Part shown: positions 26,423-34,687 of the stretch, piece after piece
How positions within the stretch are numbered: the stretch's first letter is position 1
Layout: each line of letters opens with the position of its first letter
Origin: Verrucomicrobiales bacterium
Lineage (GTDB): Bacteria > Verrucomicrobiota > Verrucomicrobiia > Limisphaerales > UBA9464
Assembly (NCBI GenBank): GCA_027489875.1
Contig: JAIXZE010000077.1
Location: 38,728-102,727, forward strand
Length of the DNA: 64,000 nt
Direction of reading: 5' to 3'
Made by a program: the position numbers and the translations under genes
Notes under the pieces: model-generated
What the model was told of the DNA's origin: nothing
The model's input: only the letters and a program-made list of their open reading frames with translations
The model's database searches: none

Positions 26423-27009
26423 ACCTCGGTGAGGTAGAGTTGGCGGTTTCGCCAAAGGTAGATGCTGCCGCTGAGGACGGTCAGGGCCACCGCCACCCAT
26501 TGGGAGAAGGGAGTGAACCAACCAATCCATGGCTTGCCGGCGATGGGCCATCCGAAGACAGCGGAGCCAAAGACGCCCCATTGCTGATAGCTCAGAAGGA
26601 CGAGGACCGCGACGATGGCGACGATCTGGGAGATGGTTTTGTGCTTTCCGAATCCTTCGGCGGCGAGAACCACGTTCTTGGACGCAGCCAGCAGTCGCAG
26701 TCCCGTGATTGCCAGTTCGCGTCCGACGATGATCACCACCATCCACGCCTCGATCTGGCGGAGTTCGACAAAGGCGATGAAGGCGGAACAGGTCAGGATC
26801 TTGTCGGCCAATGGATCCATGAGGATGCCGAAATTGGTGATGAGGCCGCGGGAGCGGGCGATCCTGCCATCCAGCGCGTCGGTGATCCCCGCGGCGGTGA
26901 AGAGGGCGAGGGCGACGGTTTCGTTTCCGGGAAAGCGGGCGAAGATCACTGCCAGGAAAAGGCCGGTCAGTGCGAAGCGGGAAACGGTCAGTTTGTTGGG
27001 AAGATTCAC
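26419..27009 (-). CDS. pgsA: CDP-diacylglycerol-glycerol-3-phosphate phosphatidyltransferase
   Basis: The 196-residue membrane enzyme has the CDP-alcohol phosphotransferase motif D-x2-DG-x2-AR-x8-G-x3-D-x3-D, seen as 'TDALDGRIARS' followed by 'GILMDPLADK', plus four to five hydrophobic segments. Its N-terminus 'MNLPNKLTVSRF' is typical of PgsA. It makes phosphatidylglycerol phosphate, which the overlapping pgpA product then dephosphorylates. Confidence 0.93.
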   Translation of the reverse strand: MNLPNKLTVSRFALTGLFLAVIFARFPGNETVALALFTAAGITDALDGRIARSRGLITNFGILMDPLADKILTCSAFIAFVELRQIEAWMVVIIVGRELAITGLRLLAASKNVVLAAEGFGKHKTISQIVAIVAVLVLLSYQQWGVFGSAVFGWPIAGKPWIGWFTPFSQWVAVALTVLSGSIYLWRNRQLYLTEV

Positions 27010-27031
27010 CGGGAGGAGGAGCGCGGATCCC

Positions 27032-27616
27032 TCAGCGGGTGCTGGGTGCGGACTGGGTTTGGGGCGACGGAGTCGTGGGTTGGAGCCTGTAGGCGCGGCC
27101 TGCGAGGAGGATGCCGGCCAGCGCGACGAGGATGCCTCCGTGGAGGAACATGCGGCGATTGGTGAGCAGGGTCAGGGAGCAGAAGACCACCGCCACCTGC
27201 AACAGGATCTCGGCGGTTCCGAATGCATCATTCCGCTTTCCGGATAACTCGGCGGCGGCCGCCTCGCGTTGGGCTCCTTCGCGGATCGCATCGTTCTCGG
27301 TGCGATACTCCTGATTCTTGGACTTGAGATCGGTGACAAAGGATTCCAGAGCTGCCCGACGAGTCGGGGAAGGGTTGTCCGCCAGTTCGATGGCGAGGCG
27401 GCGCAGTTCCAGATCGTTGATGTATTCGCGCTGCCTCTTTGCCTGGTACCAGGCGAACCCGTTGGAGGATTTCACTTCGCCGACGATCATGTCGTCTGCC
27501 GCGTTGTTGCCCAGTGAACCCACCAAGGCCATCAGGACGGCGATCACCGCGATGATGATTCCGACCTGTGTCTCGTCCTTGCGTCCCTGAGGGGAGGGTA
27601 TTTCGATGTCCGCCAT
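27032..27616 (-). CDS. DUF4337-like membrane protein
   Basis: The 194-residue protein has one N-terminal membrane helix ('VGIIIAVIAVLMALVGSLG'), a coiled-coil-like charged middle section (about residues 50-130, 'GFAWYQAKRQREYINDLELR'), and two C-terminal helices. This layout and the 'WYQAKRQR' block match DUF4337, a family of unknown function. It lies 22 bases upstream of pgsA in the folD-pgpA run. Start 27616 ('MADIEIPSP') is preferred over 27658. Confidence 0.72.
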   Translation of the reverse strand: MADIEIPSPQGRKDETQVGIIIAVIAVLMALVGSLGNNAADDMIVGEVKSSNGFAWYQAKRQREYINDLELRRLAIELADNPSPTRRAALESFVTDLKSKNQEYRTENDAIREGAQREAAAAELSGKRNDAFGTAEILLQVAVVFCSLTLLTNRRMFLHGGILVALAGILLAGRAYRLQPTTPSPQTQSAPSTR

Positions 27617-27680
27617 GGTTACGGGCCGGTAAGTTAGGGAGAAGTCCCCACAAGCCAAGGTGTAACCTGACCAAGCCGGC

Positions 27681-27965
27681 TCAAAACCACCAGTATCCCG
27701 CCGTCATGGCGGCCAGAAGCACCACGGCGGTCACCCACCAGAGGGTCTTTCGATCGAACCGGAGCGGGGCGGGTTCCTGTGGGAACTCCCGGCGGACGAA
27801 CGACTCGTAGTCGAAATCCTCGTCTGGCAGATCAAGGCCGTCGGATCCGTCCTGCTCGCGCCAGCCGTCGTCTGCCGTTGCCCCGCAATGCGGGCACGAA
27901 ACGCGGCGTGCGGGGACGTGTTCGTGGCAGGCAGGGCAAGGGCCTGGCGGGCGGAAGGAACCCAT
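27681..27965 (-). CDS. Small zinc-ribbon protein with one C-terminal membrane helix
   Basis: The 94-residue protein starts with a zinc ribbon of two CxxC pairs ('CPACHEHVPARRVSCPHCG'), continues with an acidic linker and ends in a single hydrophobic helix ('WWVTAVVLLAAMTAGYWWF') at the very C-terminus. It lies 12 bases after folD and is probably cotranscribed with it. No family name is assigned; it is likely a tail-anchored cytoplasm-facing protein. Confidence 0.65.
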   Translation of the reverse strand: MGSFRPPGPCPACHEHVPARRVSCPHCGATADDGWREQDGSDGLDLPDEDFDYESFVRREFPQEPAPLRFDRKTLWWVTAVVLLAAMTAGYWWF

Positions 27966-27977
27966 GTCCGTTCCCTG

Positions 27978-28859
27978 TCAGGGTGTGGCCAGTTCTGCGG
28001 CGCGTGCGGTGTTGGCAAGCAGCATGGCGATGGTCATCGGGCCCACGCCACCCGGGTTCGGGGTGATCTTACCGGCGATGGGTTGAACCTCATCGAATGC
28101 GACGTCCCCAACAAGGCGGGTGCCACCGGGTGCCGTCGGATCCGGGATCCGGTTGACCCCGACATCGATCACGACCGCACCCGGCTTGACGAAGGCGGTC
28201 GTGACGAACCGTGGCACGCCCATGGCGGCGATGAGGATGTCCGCACGTCGACAATGGTCCACGATATCGCGACTGGCCGAATGGCAGACCGTGACGGTGG
28301 CGTTGGCCGTGCGGCCCTTCTGGACCAGGATTGCGGCCATGGGTTTCCCGACGATGTTTCCGCGTCCGAGAATCACCACGTTTGCGCCAGGGATGGGAAC
28401 TCCGGACCGGATCAGCAACTCATGTACCCCTGCGGGGGTGCAGGGCACGAATCCGCCAGAATCACCGAGCAGGAGCCGGCCGACGTTCAATGGGTGGAAT
28501 CCGTCGACATCCTTGCGGGGATCGACGGCTGCGAAAATGGTCGCTGAGTCGATCTGGGGTGGGAGCGGAGCCTGGACGAGGATGCCGTGCCATGTGGGGT
28601 CGGCATTGAGGCGGTGGATGAGGGTGAGAAGCTCCGTCTGGGTGGTCGCCGCGGGGAGGACGATGGTCTCCGAGTGGATTCCGAGTTCCCGAGACTTCCT
28701 TTCCTTCATTCCGACATAGACCTGGGAGGCCGGGTCTTCCCCCACGCGGACGAAAACCAGTCCTGGGCGGCAACCTCGTTGGAGCAATGCGGCCACCCGC
28801 TGCGAGGTTTCGGTGTGGATCTGGGACGCGATGGCCCGACCGTCGATGAGGTTCTGCAT
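27978..28859 (-). CDS. folD: Methylenetetrahydrofolate dehydrogenase/cyclohydrolase FolD
   Basis: The 293-residue enzyme interconverts methylene-, methenyl- and 10-formyl-tetrahydrofolate. It has the catalytic Tyr-x3-Lys in 'SQVYVGMKERKS', the family blocks 'GILVQAPLPPQID', 'DPRKDVDGFHPLNVGRL' and 'CTPAGVHELL', the nucleotide site 'VILGRGNIVGKPMA', and the C-terminal 'NPGGVGPMTIAMLLANT'. Length and motifs are complete. It lies 27 bases downstream of the UDP-xylose synthase gene and leads into the zinc-ribbon, DUF4337 and phospholipid genes. Confidence 0.96.
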   Translation of the reverse strand: MQNLIDGRAIASQIHTETSQRVAALLQRGCRPGLVFVRVGEDPASQVYVGMKERKSRELGIHSETIVLPAATTQTELLTLIHRLNADPTWHGILVQAPLPPQIDSATIFAAVDPRKDVDGFHPLNVGRLLLGDSGGFVPCTPAGVHELLIRSGVPIPGANVVILGRGNIVGKPMAAILVQKGRTANATVTVCHSASRDIVDHCRRADILIAAMGVPRFVTTAFVKPGAVVIDVGVNRIPDPTAPGGTRLVGDVAFDEVQPIAGKITPNPGGVGPMTIAMLLANTARAAELATP

Positions 28860-28886
28860 GTTGGGAGAAGCCGCGGGGCGAAGGTT

Positions 28887-29915
28887 TCAGCGGGTGATCT
28901 TGGATCGGAAGTAGGCGATGGTTGGCACGAGCCCGTCGGCAAGGGGGATGGCAGGCTCCCAGCCGAGCAGTTTCCGGGCGCGGGTGATATCCGGACGACG
29001 TTGCTTGGGATCGTCCTGCGGGAGGGGCTTGTGGATGATCCGGGACTTGGATCCGGTGGCCTTGATGATTTCCTGGGCGAACTGGAGCATCGTCAATTCG
29101 TGGGGATTCCCGATGTTGCACGGGTCGCTGGCGGTGGCTCCGGTACACATCATCAGGCGGTAGATCCCCTCGATGAGGTCGGAGGCGAAGCAGAAGCTCC
29201 GCGTTTGTGTTCCGTCGCCGAAGACGGTGATGGGCTTCCCTCGGAGGGCCTGGCTGACGAAGGCTGGGACGACGCGGCCGTCCTCTACCCGCATCCGTGG
29301 TCCGTAGGTGTTGAAGATGCGGACAATGCGCGTGTCCACGCCGTGTTCCCGGTGGTAGGCCATCGTCAAGGCCTCGGCGAAGCGCTTGGATTCGTCGTAG
29401 CAACCGCGCGGGCCCACCGGATTGACGTTGCCCCAGTAAGCTTCGGTCTGTGGGTGGACGAGCGGATCCCCGTAGACTTCGGAGGTGGAGGTGATGAGGA
29501 ACCGGGCACCCTTGGTCATGGCGAGGCCGAGTGCCTTGTGGGTTCCAAGCGAGCCGACCTTGAGCGTCTGGATGGGGAGTTCGAGGTAATCGATCGGACT
29601 GGCCGGGGAAGCAAAGTGCCAGAGGAAGTCCACGGGACCGTCCAGATAGAGGTACTCGGTGACGTCCTGCTTGATGAACCGGAAGTCAGGATTCCCGGCG
29701 AGGTGCTGGATGTTGTCCGTGGAACCCGTAATGAGGTTGTCGATGACCGTCACGCGATGTCCGCGGGCAAGGAGGAGGTCCACCAGATGGGAGCCCAGGA
29801 AACCTGCGCCTCCGGTGACGACGGAGACGGGCTTGTCGCTCGACCGGCGTCGGGTCGGCTTGGCATGGGACCGGGGTTTGGATACGGCCTTCCGAGGGGA
29901 TGGGGATGGAGGCAT
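28887..29915 (-). CDS. UDP-glucuronate decarboxylase (UDP-xylose synthase)
   Basis: The 342-residue SDR enzyme has the NAD motif '[15 protein letters not shown]', the catalytic triad region '[20 protein letters not shown]', and Tyr-x3-Lys in '[11 protein letters not shown]'. The string around '[14 protein letters not shown]' is diagnostic of UDP-xylose synthases, which turn UDP-glucuronate into UDP-xylose. A basic, Ser/Pro-rich extension of about 28 residues precedes the Rossmann fold and may be disordered or reflect a later true start. It lies next to the glycosylphosphotransferase gene, consistent with making a xylose-containing exopolysaccharide. Confidence 0.88.
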   Translation of the reverse strand: MPPSPSPRKAVSKPRSHAKPTRRRSSDKPVSVVTGGAGFLGSHLVDLLLARGHRVTVIDNLITGSTDNIQHLAGNPDFRFIKQDVTEYLYLDGPVDFLWHFASPASPIDYLELPIQTLKVGSLGTHKALGLAMTKGARFLITSTSEVYGDPLVHPQTEAYWGNVNPVGPRGCYDESKRFAEALTMAYHREHGVDTRIVRIFNTYGPRMRVEDGRVVPAFVSQALRGKPITVFGDGTQTRSFCFASDLIEGIYRLMMCTGATASDPCNIGNPHELTMLQFAQEIIKATGSKSRIIHKPLPQDDPKQRRPDITRARKLLGWEPAIPLADGLVPTIAYFRSKITR

Positions 29916-29933
29916 GGTGGGGGTTTGGGTTGT

Positions 29934-31316
29934 TTACTTCGCACCCGCGCCGGTGAAGACGGCGGGGATGGTCATCAGGAGGATCTTGAAGTCGAGCCAG
30001 AGGGACCAATTGTCGATGTACTCGAGGTCGAGCCGGACCCATTCCTTGAAGTCGGAGACATTGTTCCGGCCGCGGACCTGCCAGATGCAGGTGAGGCCGG
30101 GCCGCACGGAAAGGCGTCGGCGGTGGGCGAGGTCATCAAAGCGAGCGACTTCATCCAAGGGGAGAGGGCGAGGACCGACCAGCGACATCTCGCCACGGAG
30201 GACGTTGATGAGTTGGGGAAGCTCATCGATGGACCACTTGCGGAGGAACCGTCCGGTTGGAGTGACTCGGGGATCGTTGGTGACCTTGAACACGGGGCCG
30301 GACATCTCGTTCAGCGCCGCGAGTTCCTGCTTGAGTTGCTCGGCGTTGGTCACCATCGAGCGGAACTTCAGCATGGTGAATGGGCGTCCGTTGAGACCGG
30401 CCCGCTGCTGGCGGAAGAAAACGGGACCCGGCGAAGTCAACCGGACGGCCAGTGCGGCTGCCACCATGATCGGGGACAACAGGAGGATCAGGCTCAGCGA
30501 ACCGACAAAATCGATCGCGCTCTTGCCCATGGCCTGCCACGAGACATCCGGTCCGGACCGGAAGACCAGCATCGGGTGGCCGTGGAGGTCATCGACGGTT
30601 GTCTGGGAGATCCGGGTTTGGAAGAAGTCGGCAAGCAGCCAGACCTCAACGCCCTCCAGTTCGCACAACTGGATGGTTCGCTCGATGTTCCCGAACAGGG
30701 TCTGGCGCGGGGCGATGAGGACGGAGTTGGCCGAATGGGTGTGCAGAAGGTCGGCCAGTTCGTCGATGGGGCGTTCGTTGAGGTCGATCCGACCGACGAT
30801 CTCGATGTCCGGGAACTGGTCCAGCCGCAGGGCTTTTTCGAGACGCGCGGGGTCCGTGCCGCCTCCGACGATGATGACGCGACGGCGGGCAATCTCACGT
30901 CCGTGGCGGTGGAGGGACCAAGCCCGGAGAAGCTCATCCTTGGCCCACATGAAGAGGACGGCGACGGGGATGTAGAGGGCGAAGATGAGGCGGGCTCCCT
31001 CGGTTTTCCGGAAGAAAAGGACGGCAATGGCGGCGAGGCTGACCCACGCGGCAGTGCGGGCAAGGATCCAGAGGGATTGGCGGCGGGAGCCCAGAACTGA
31101 ACGGAGGTAATATCCCTGGAGTTCGAGGATCGGGGTGGACAGGGGAACCACCACCAGCAGCAACCAGGCGTAGCTGCTGAAGTCCTGAATGAGTTCCCCG
31201 CGGTCAAAAATGTCCAGCGAGCGCAGGGCGTGCGTGACCCAGAACGCCAGGCCAAACAGCGCGGCATCGACAATCTTGCTGACCTTGGTGAAAAGCTGGC
31301 GGCGACGGCGCAGCAT
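29934..31316 (-). CDS. Exopolysaccharide polyprenyl glycosylphosphotransferase
   Basis: The 460-residue protein has four to five N-terminal helices, a Rossmann-like domain (residues about 145-270, starting '[14 protein letters not shown]'), another helix and a C-terminal bacterial sugar transferase domain. The catalytic part shows '[14 protein letters not shown]', '[20 protein letters not shown]', '[12 protein letters not shown]' and '[15 protein letters not shown]'. Such enzymes (WbaP/EpsE type) attach the first sugar phosphate to undecaprenyl phosphate at the inner membrane. Its place between epsI/exosortase and UDP-xylose synthase marks an exosortase-linked polysaccharide locus. Confidence 0.93.
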   Translation of the reverse strand: MLRRRRQLFTKVSKIVDAALFGLAFWVTHALRSLDIFDRGELIQDFSSYAWLLLVVVPLSTPILELQGYYLRSVLGSRRQSLWILARTAAWVSLAAIAVLFFRKTEGARLIFALYIPVAVLFMWAKDELLRAWSLHRHGREIARRRVIIVGGGTDPARLEKALRLDQFPDIEIVGRIDLNERPIDELADLLHTHSANSVLIAPRQTLFGNIERTIQLCELEGVEVWLLADFFQTRISQTTVDDLHGHPMLVFRSGPDVSWQAMGKSAIDFVGSLSLILLLSPIMVAAALAVRLTSPGPVFFRQQRAGLNGRPFTMLKFRSMVTNAEQLKQELAALNEMSGPVFKVTNDPRVTPTGRFLRKWSIDELPQLINVLRGEMSLVGPRPLPLDEVARFDDLAHRRRLSVRPGLTCIWQVRGRNNVSDFKEWVRLDLEYIDNWSLWLDFKILLMTIPAVFTGAGAK

Positions 31317-31363
31317 GGAATCCGAACCCTTGGACCCGCAATGGGGTCATTGTCTGAACCATT

Positions 31364-32101
31364 TCAGGGAGTGGCCCCCGTGGTCAACTGGAACTCCGGG
31401 ACGGTGGCTGCCGCAATCTGCCCGATGCGGCGGAAGGTGCCGTCTTCCTGTCCGGGTGCACAATCGGCGAAGTAGGAGATGTAGGCCCAGCGTTGAAGGG
31501 TTTGTTTGGTGAGGAGGTTGCGGATCAGCGACCACTGACGTTCGAAGTGGCTGGCCGTGGTCTGGCCCTCGGTCACGAACCAGAAGACGAAAACACCGGA
31601 CCGGACAGCAGGACGGCCGTTGACCTCACCTTGAAACGTCAGGTCGTACCGTTGCACCGGAAGCGTAAAGGGCCTGGTGCCCCCGATCTGGATGTTGGTG
31701 GCGGTCTGGCGGACGATGTTCCAGCCTTGGCCTGTCAGGCAGTATTCAGGCCGGTGGATGCTGGTTCGGTCTGTTCCCATCAGCACGGCGCTGGCCTGCA
31801 CGGCGAACTGCTCTGACGGGATTGTATAGAATCGGCGGGCGTAGGTGGTGTCCGGGGGCAGGTAATCCAGTTCGAGGCGGGTGATCGAGGCGAGCCGTCC
31901 ATCGAAACCGGGAACATTGACCGGCAGCGCGATGGAGTTGGTCCGGGCTACCTTGTTGTGTTCATCGAGAACAGGGATCGAGCTGAGCTTGACGCCCGGA
32001 TTTCCGAGGCGCACCGCGGCCCGGAGGGTGCGCAAGCCGGTGGCACTGACCCCGATGATCAGCAGGGTCAGGAGGGCCAGAAGACGAGGTTTGGCGATCA
32101 T
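31364..32101 (-). CDS. epsI: Exosortase-associated EpsI family protein
   Basis: The 245-residue protein has one N-terminal membrane helix and an extracytoplasmic DUF3485/EpsI domain with 'DRTSIHRPEYCLTGQGWNI' and 'SGVFVFWFVTEGQTTASHF'. EpsI proteins occur next to exosortases, sometimes fused, and their role is unclear. The ATG overlaps the exosortase stop as ATGA, so the two are made together. Confidence 0.88.
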   Translation of the reverse strand: MIAKPRLLALLTLLIIGVSATGLRTLRAAVRLGNPGVKLSSIPVLDEHNKVARTNSIALPVNVPGFDGRLASITRLELDYLPPDTTYARRFYTIPSEQFAVQASAVLMGTDRTSIHRPEYCLTGQGWNIVRQTATNIQIGGTRPFTLPVQRYDLTFQGEVNGRPAVRSGVFVFWFVTEGQTTASHFERQWSLIRNLLTKQTLQRWAYISYFADCAPGQEDGTFRRIGQIAAATVPEFQLTTGATP

Positions 32102-33087
32102 GGACGGGCAGCAGAGTCGGTTCGTGGAAGGGAATCGGGTTCCGGTTCCGGTTCAGGGCTCGAGCCCGGGGGAGCGGGCGGCGCGTCGCTGAGGACGCGA
32201 CCCAGTGCGAAGACCCCGGCGAGCGCGACGGCGAAGGTGATGAATCCGGCCTTGGTTTCCACCTTGGAAGCCGCTGCCTGGCCCCAGATGTCGGCGACAC
32301 AGAAGGTGGTGATCAGGCGCACGGTGTTGCCGAGGAGCGCCAACGGGACGGCGGCGAGGATCATCACACAGCGGCGCCATGGGCTTCGCAGGTGGAGCCA
32401 GGCGAAGGCGAGCGTCAGGAGCAGGACGATCGTCAGGCTTCGGATGCCGCTGCATGCGGCGGCGACATCGAACTGGAAACCCGGATCCTTGGCGGTGGCT
32501 TCCTTGTAGACCATCGTGCCGATCCGCTTGATCGGTATGCTCAGGATCGACTTGCAGAACCAGGTCGAAAACCAGGTCGAGAAGAGCCGGAGCTTGAACG
32601 TGGGTGCGTCGAGGTAGGCTGTCACCGGCAGGGTGAACGCGAGGAGGAAATAGGGGAAGAACACGGCCCTTAGCCAGCCGGGTCCCCACAGGAGTCCCAT
32701 GATGCCGTAGAGGCCGACGAAGAACGCGACGATCGACACGCGCGTCTGCTGCACCAGGAATCCTGCGGCGTGGAGAAGGAGGGCGAGAACAACGATCGCG
32801 ACGCCCGGAACCCAGGAACGTTTGGCGGCTTCGGTCAGTTCCTGTCTCCGGACGATCAGGAGCACGAGGACCAACAGGGGGACATAACGTCCGAACGCGT
32901 CGTCGGTGTCCGCCTTTTCGGCGCTTTCATGCAGCGCATTCAGCCAGGTGAACATCGACGCGGTGTCGACGTAGCCCAGCGTGGAATTTCCGAGGAAATG
33001 GAAGAGGAGAACCCACGCCGCGAGGAGCACGGCGAACTCCGCCTTGTTCGGCAGACCTTCCCACAGTTGGCGTAGTTCTTTTCCCAT
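32098..33087 (-). CDS. Exosortase (transpeptidase-like sorting membrane protein)
   Basis: The protein has about eight membrane helices and the exosortase motifs 'AACSGIRSL' (active-site Cys, codon 32452-32454) and 'LGNTVRLI' (conserved Arg). Where many exosortases have a His in H-x3-G-x3-F, this one has Glu in 'ETKAGFITF' (codon 32257-32259). Exosortases sort proteins with C-terminal PEP-CTERM-like signals. The start is uncertain: ATG 33087 ('MGKELRQL') is conservative at 329 residues, ATG 33165 would add 26 residues and begins inside the end of a palindromic element, and 33267 would translate through that element and is rejected. The C-terminus is a Pro/Glu-rich tail. Confidence 0.8.
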   Translation of the reverse strand: MGKELRQLWEGLPNKAEFAVLLAAWVLLFHFLGNSTLGYVDTASMFTWLNALHESAEKADTDDAFGRYVPLLVLVLLIVRRQELTEAAKRSWVPGVAIVVLALLLHAAGFLVQQTRVSIVAFFVGLYGIMGLLWGPGWLRAVFFPYFLLAFTLPVTAYLDAPTFKLRLFSTWFSTWFCKSILSIPIKRIGTMVYKEATAKDPGFQFDVAAACSGIRSLTIVLLLTLAFAWLHLRSPWRRCVMILAAVPLALLGNTVRLITTFCVADIWGQAAASKVETKAGFITFAVALAGVFALGRVLSDAPPAPPGSSPEPEPEPDSLPRTDSAARP

Positions 33088-33160
33088 CGCGATGAGTCCG
33101 GTGAAGAAGCCAGTCAACGCGAAGACATGCAAGTCGCAGATAGGGGAAGTTCCGAGGGGG

Positions 33161-33292
33161 TGCATCTCGACACTGCCCCCGCATGGAACGGGGTGGCGAC
33201 GTCCTCGTCGCCTTTCCAAAGCCATGCCCAAGGCGATGAGGACATCGCCGCCCCGAATCCTTTCCAAAAGGGGGCAGTGTCAAGATGCGCCC
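33161..33292 (+). repeat. Dispersed nested palindrome, copy C (forward)
   Basis: This is one of the best-preserved copies. Outer arms (TGCATCTCGACACTGCCCCC from 33161 and GGGGGCAGTGTCAAGATGCG before 33292) enclose the perfect hairpins GGCGACGTCCTCGTCGCC (33195-33212) and GGCGATGAGGACATCGCC (33232-33249), whose 6-base loops GTCCTC and GAGGAC are complementary. It lies between the sod terminator and the exosortase start. Confidence 0.9.
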
Positions 33293-33324
33293 TTCCGAGG
33301 GCGGGTTGCCGGGCGGGGGAGACG

Positions 33325-33352
33325 AAAAAGCCCACGCTGGGGTGGCGTGGGC
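33325..33352 (-). terminator. Rho-independent terminator of the sod gene
   Basis: An 8-bp stem (GCCCACGC at 33330-33337 pairing with GCGTGGGC at 33345-33352, seven-base loop) is followed on the minus strand by five T residues (33329-33325), 34 bases after the sod stop at 33386. Confidence 0.88.
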
Positions 33353-33385
33353 CTGGATGACAGGGGGTGCCTGTGAAGGAACCTC

Positions 33386-34105
33386 TCAGGAGGTCAGCTT
33401 CTGGTAGCGTTCCTCGATGTACTCCCAGTTGATGACCTCGGCCAGGGCCGCGACGTACTCGTTGCGGCGGTTCTGGTACTTCAGATAGTAAGCGTGTTCC
33501 CAGAGGTCGACACCGAAGAGGATTTCGCGGCCCTGCATGAGGGGGGAATCCTGGTTCGGGGAGGACTCGAGCTTCAGGGACTTATCCTTGTCGACCGAGA
33601 TCCACAGCCATCCGCTGCCGAACACGGCGAGGGCGGCCTTGACGAAGGCCTCCTGGGCTTCTTCGCGGGTGGAGGCCTTGAGCGCTTCGAGGATGGATTC
33701 GCCGAGGCGGTCGCCCGGGCTGGCGCCGTCGTTCTTCTTGAGGGCCTTCCAGAAATGCGTGTGGTTGACGTGGCCACCGGCGTTGTTGCGGACCGTGGTG
33801 CGGATGCGCTCGGGGACCTTGTCGAGGTTCTTGACGAGTTCCTCGGCGGAGAGTTTCTGGAGGTCGGGATAGTCCGCGATGGCCTTGTTCAGGTTGTTGA
33901 CGTAGGCCGCGTGGTGCTTGCCGTGGTGGATCTGCATCGTCTGCGCGTCGATGTAGGGTTCGAGCGCGTTGTAGGCATAGCCGAGTTCGGGGAGCTTGTG
34001 GGGGCCGGTGGGAGCGGCCTGCCCGAAAGCGCGACCTGCGGCGAGGCCTGCGGTGGCAAGGACGGTGGTGCGAAGTGCCTGACGGCGTGTGAGGAGGAGA
34101 TTCAT
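33386..34105 (-). CDS. Iron/manganese superoxide dismutase, Tat-exported
   Basis: The 239-residue protein has a twin-arginine signal ('LLTRRQALRTTVLATAGLAA') and then a complete Fe/Mn-type superoxide dismutase. Metal ligands are visible: His60 in 'MQIHHGKHHAAYV', the His in 'GGHVNHTHFW', and Asp/His in 'DLWEHAYYLKYQNRR'. Export by Tat, which carries folded metal-loaded proteins, points to detoxifying superoxide in the periplasm, unlike the usual cytoplasmic enzyme. Fe or Mn preference cannot be read confidently. The ATG at 34105 is chosen for the signal peptide; the frame continues to 34351 but overlaps the divergent gcvH gene. Confidence 0.9.
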   Translation of the reverse strand: MNLLLTRRQALRTTVLATAGLAAGRAFGQAAPTGPHKLPELGYAYNALEPYIDAQTMQIHHGKHHAAYVNNLNKAIADYPDLQKLSAEELVKNLDKVPERIRTTVRNNAGGHVNHTHFWKALKKNDGASPGDRLGESILEALKASTREEAQEAFVKAALAVFGSGWLWISVDKDKSLKLESSPNQDSPLMQGREILFGVDLWEHAYYLKYQNRRNEYVAALAEVINWEYIEERYQKLTS

Positions 34106-34246
34106 GGCGCGATCCAATGGAACGTGATGCGGTATCTTGGACGGAGAGTTCCCCAAAGCGTTCGAAGGCGCAAGGCCGGGAACCGGATGAACGCGGGATG
34201 ACTTCTCGCTTTCCACCCGGGGGGGCGGAACGCAAACTCGACGCAC

Positions 34247-34627
34247 ATGAGCTCGCAAGTTCCGCCCGACCTGAAGTTCGCAAAGTCGCACGAGTGGGTC
34301 CGCATCGAAGGAGAGATCGCCACGGTGGGCATCACCGATCACGCCCAGCACGAGTTGACGGACGTCGTGTTCGTCGAATTGCCCGCGGTGGGGCGCGTGG
34401 TGAAGGCCGGCGAGGCCTGCGCGGTGGTGGAGTCGGTCAAGACGGCCAGCGACATCTATTCGCCGGTGGCCGGGACGGTGACCGAGGTGAATCCGGTGTT
34501 GGGCGGATCACCGGGTCTCGTGAATACCGAGCCCTACCAAGGGGGATGGTTCTACAAGTTGAAACTCAGTGGCGGAACCGATGGTCTGCTGAGCCCCGAA
34601 GCGTATCGGGCGCAGATCGGGGCCTGA
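34247..34627 (+). CDS. gcvH: Glycine cleavage system H protein
   Basis: The 126-residue protein has the lipoyl-domain fold of GcvH, with 'KSHEWVRIEGEIATVGIT' at the start and lipoyl lysine Lys65 in 'AVVESVKTASDIYSPVAG'. It shuttles the aminomethyl group between the P, T and L proteins. No gcvT or gcvP gene is nearby, so the partners are elsewhere. It is divergent from the sod gene and 60 bases upstream of the methyltransferase gene. Confidence 0.95.
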   Translation: MSSQVPPDLKFAKSHEWVRIEGEIATVGITDHAQHELTDVVFVELPAVGRVVKAGEACAVVESVKTASDIYSPVAGTVTEVNPVLGGSPGLVNTEPYQGGWFYKLKLSGGTDGLLSPEAYRAQIGA

Positions 34628-34687
34628 ACGGCCTCGAACGGCGTGGCGGACGGATGCTGGGAGAAGCCTCACGGACATTTCACTTCC

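Noticed and set aside
28587..31100. Open frame of 837 codons on the plus strand
   Set aside because: It runs antisense across folD, UDP-xylose synthase and the sugar transferase, all of which have clear motifs.
32098..33267. Longest exosortase frame starting at 33267
   Set aside because: The first 34 residues come from the palindromic element and recur wherever that element is translated.
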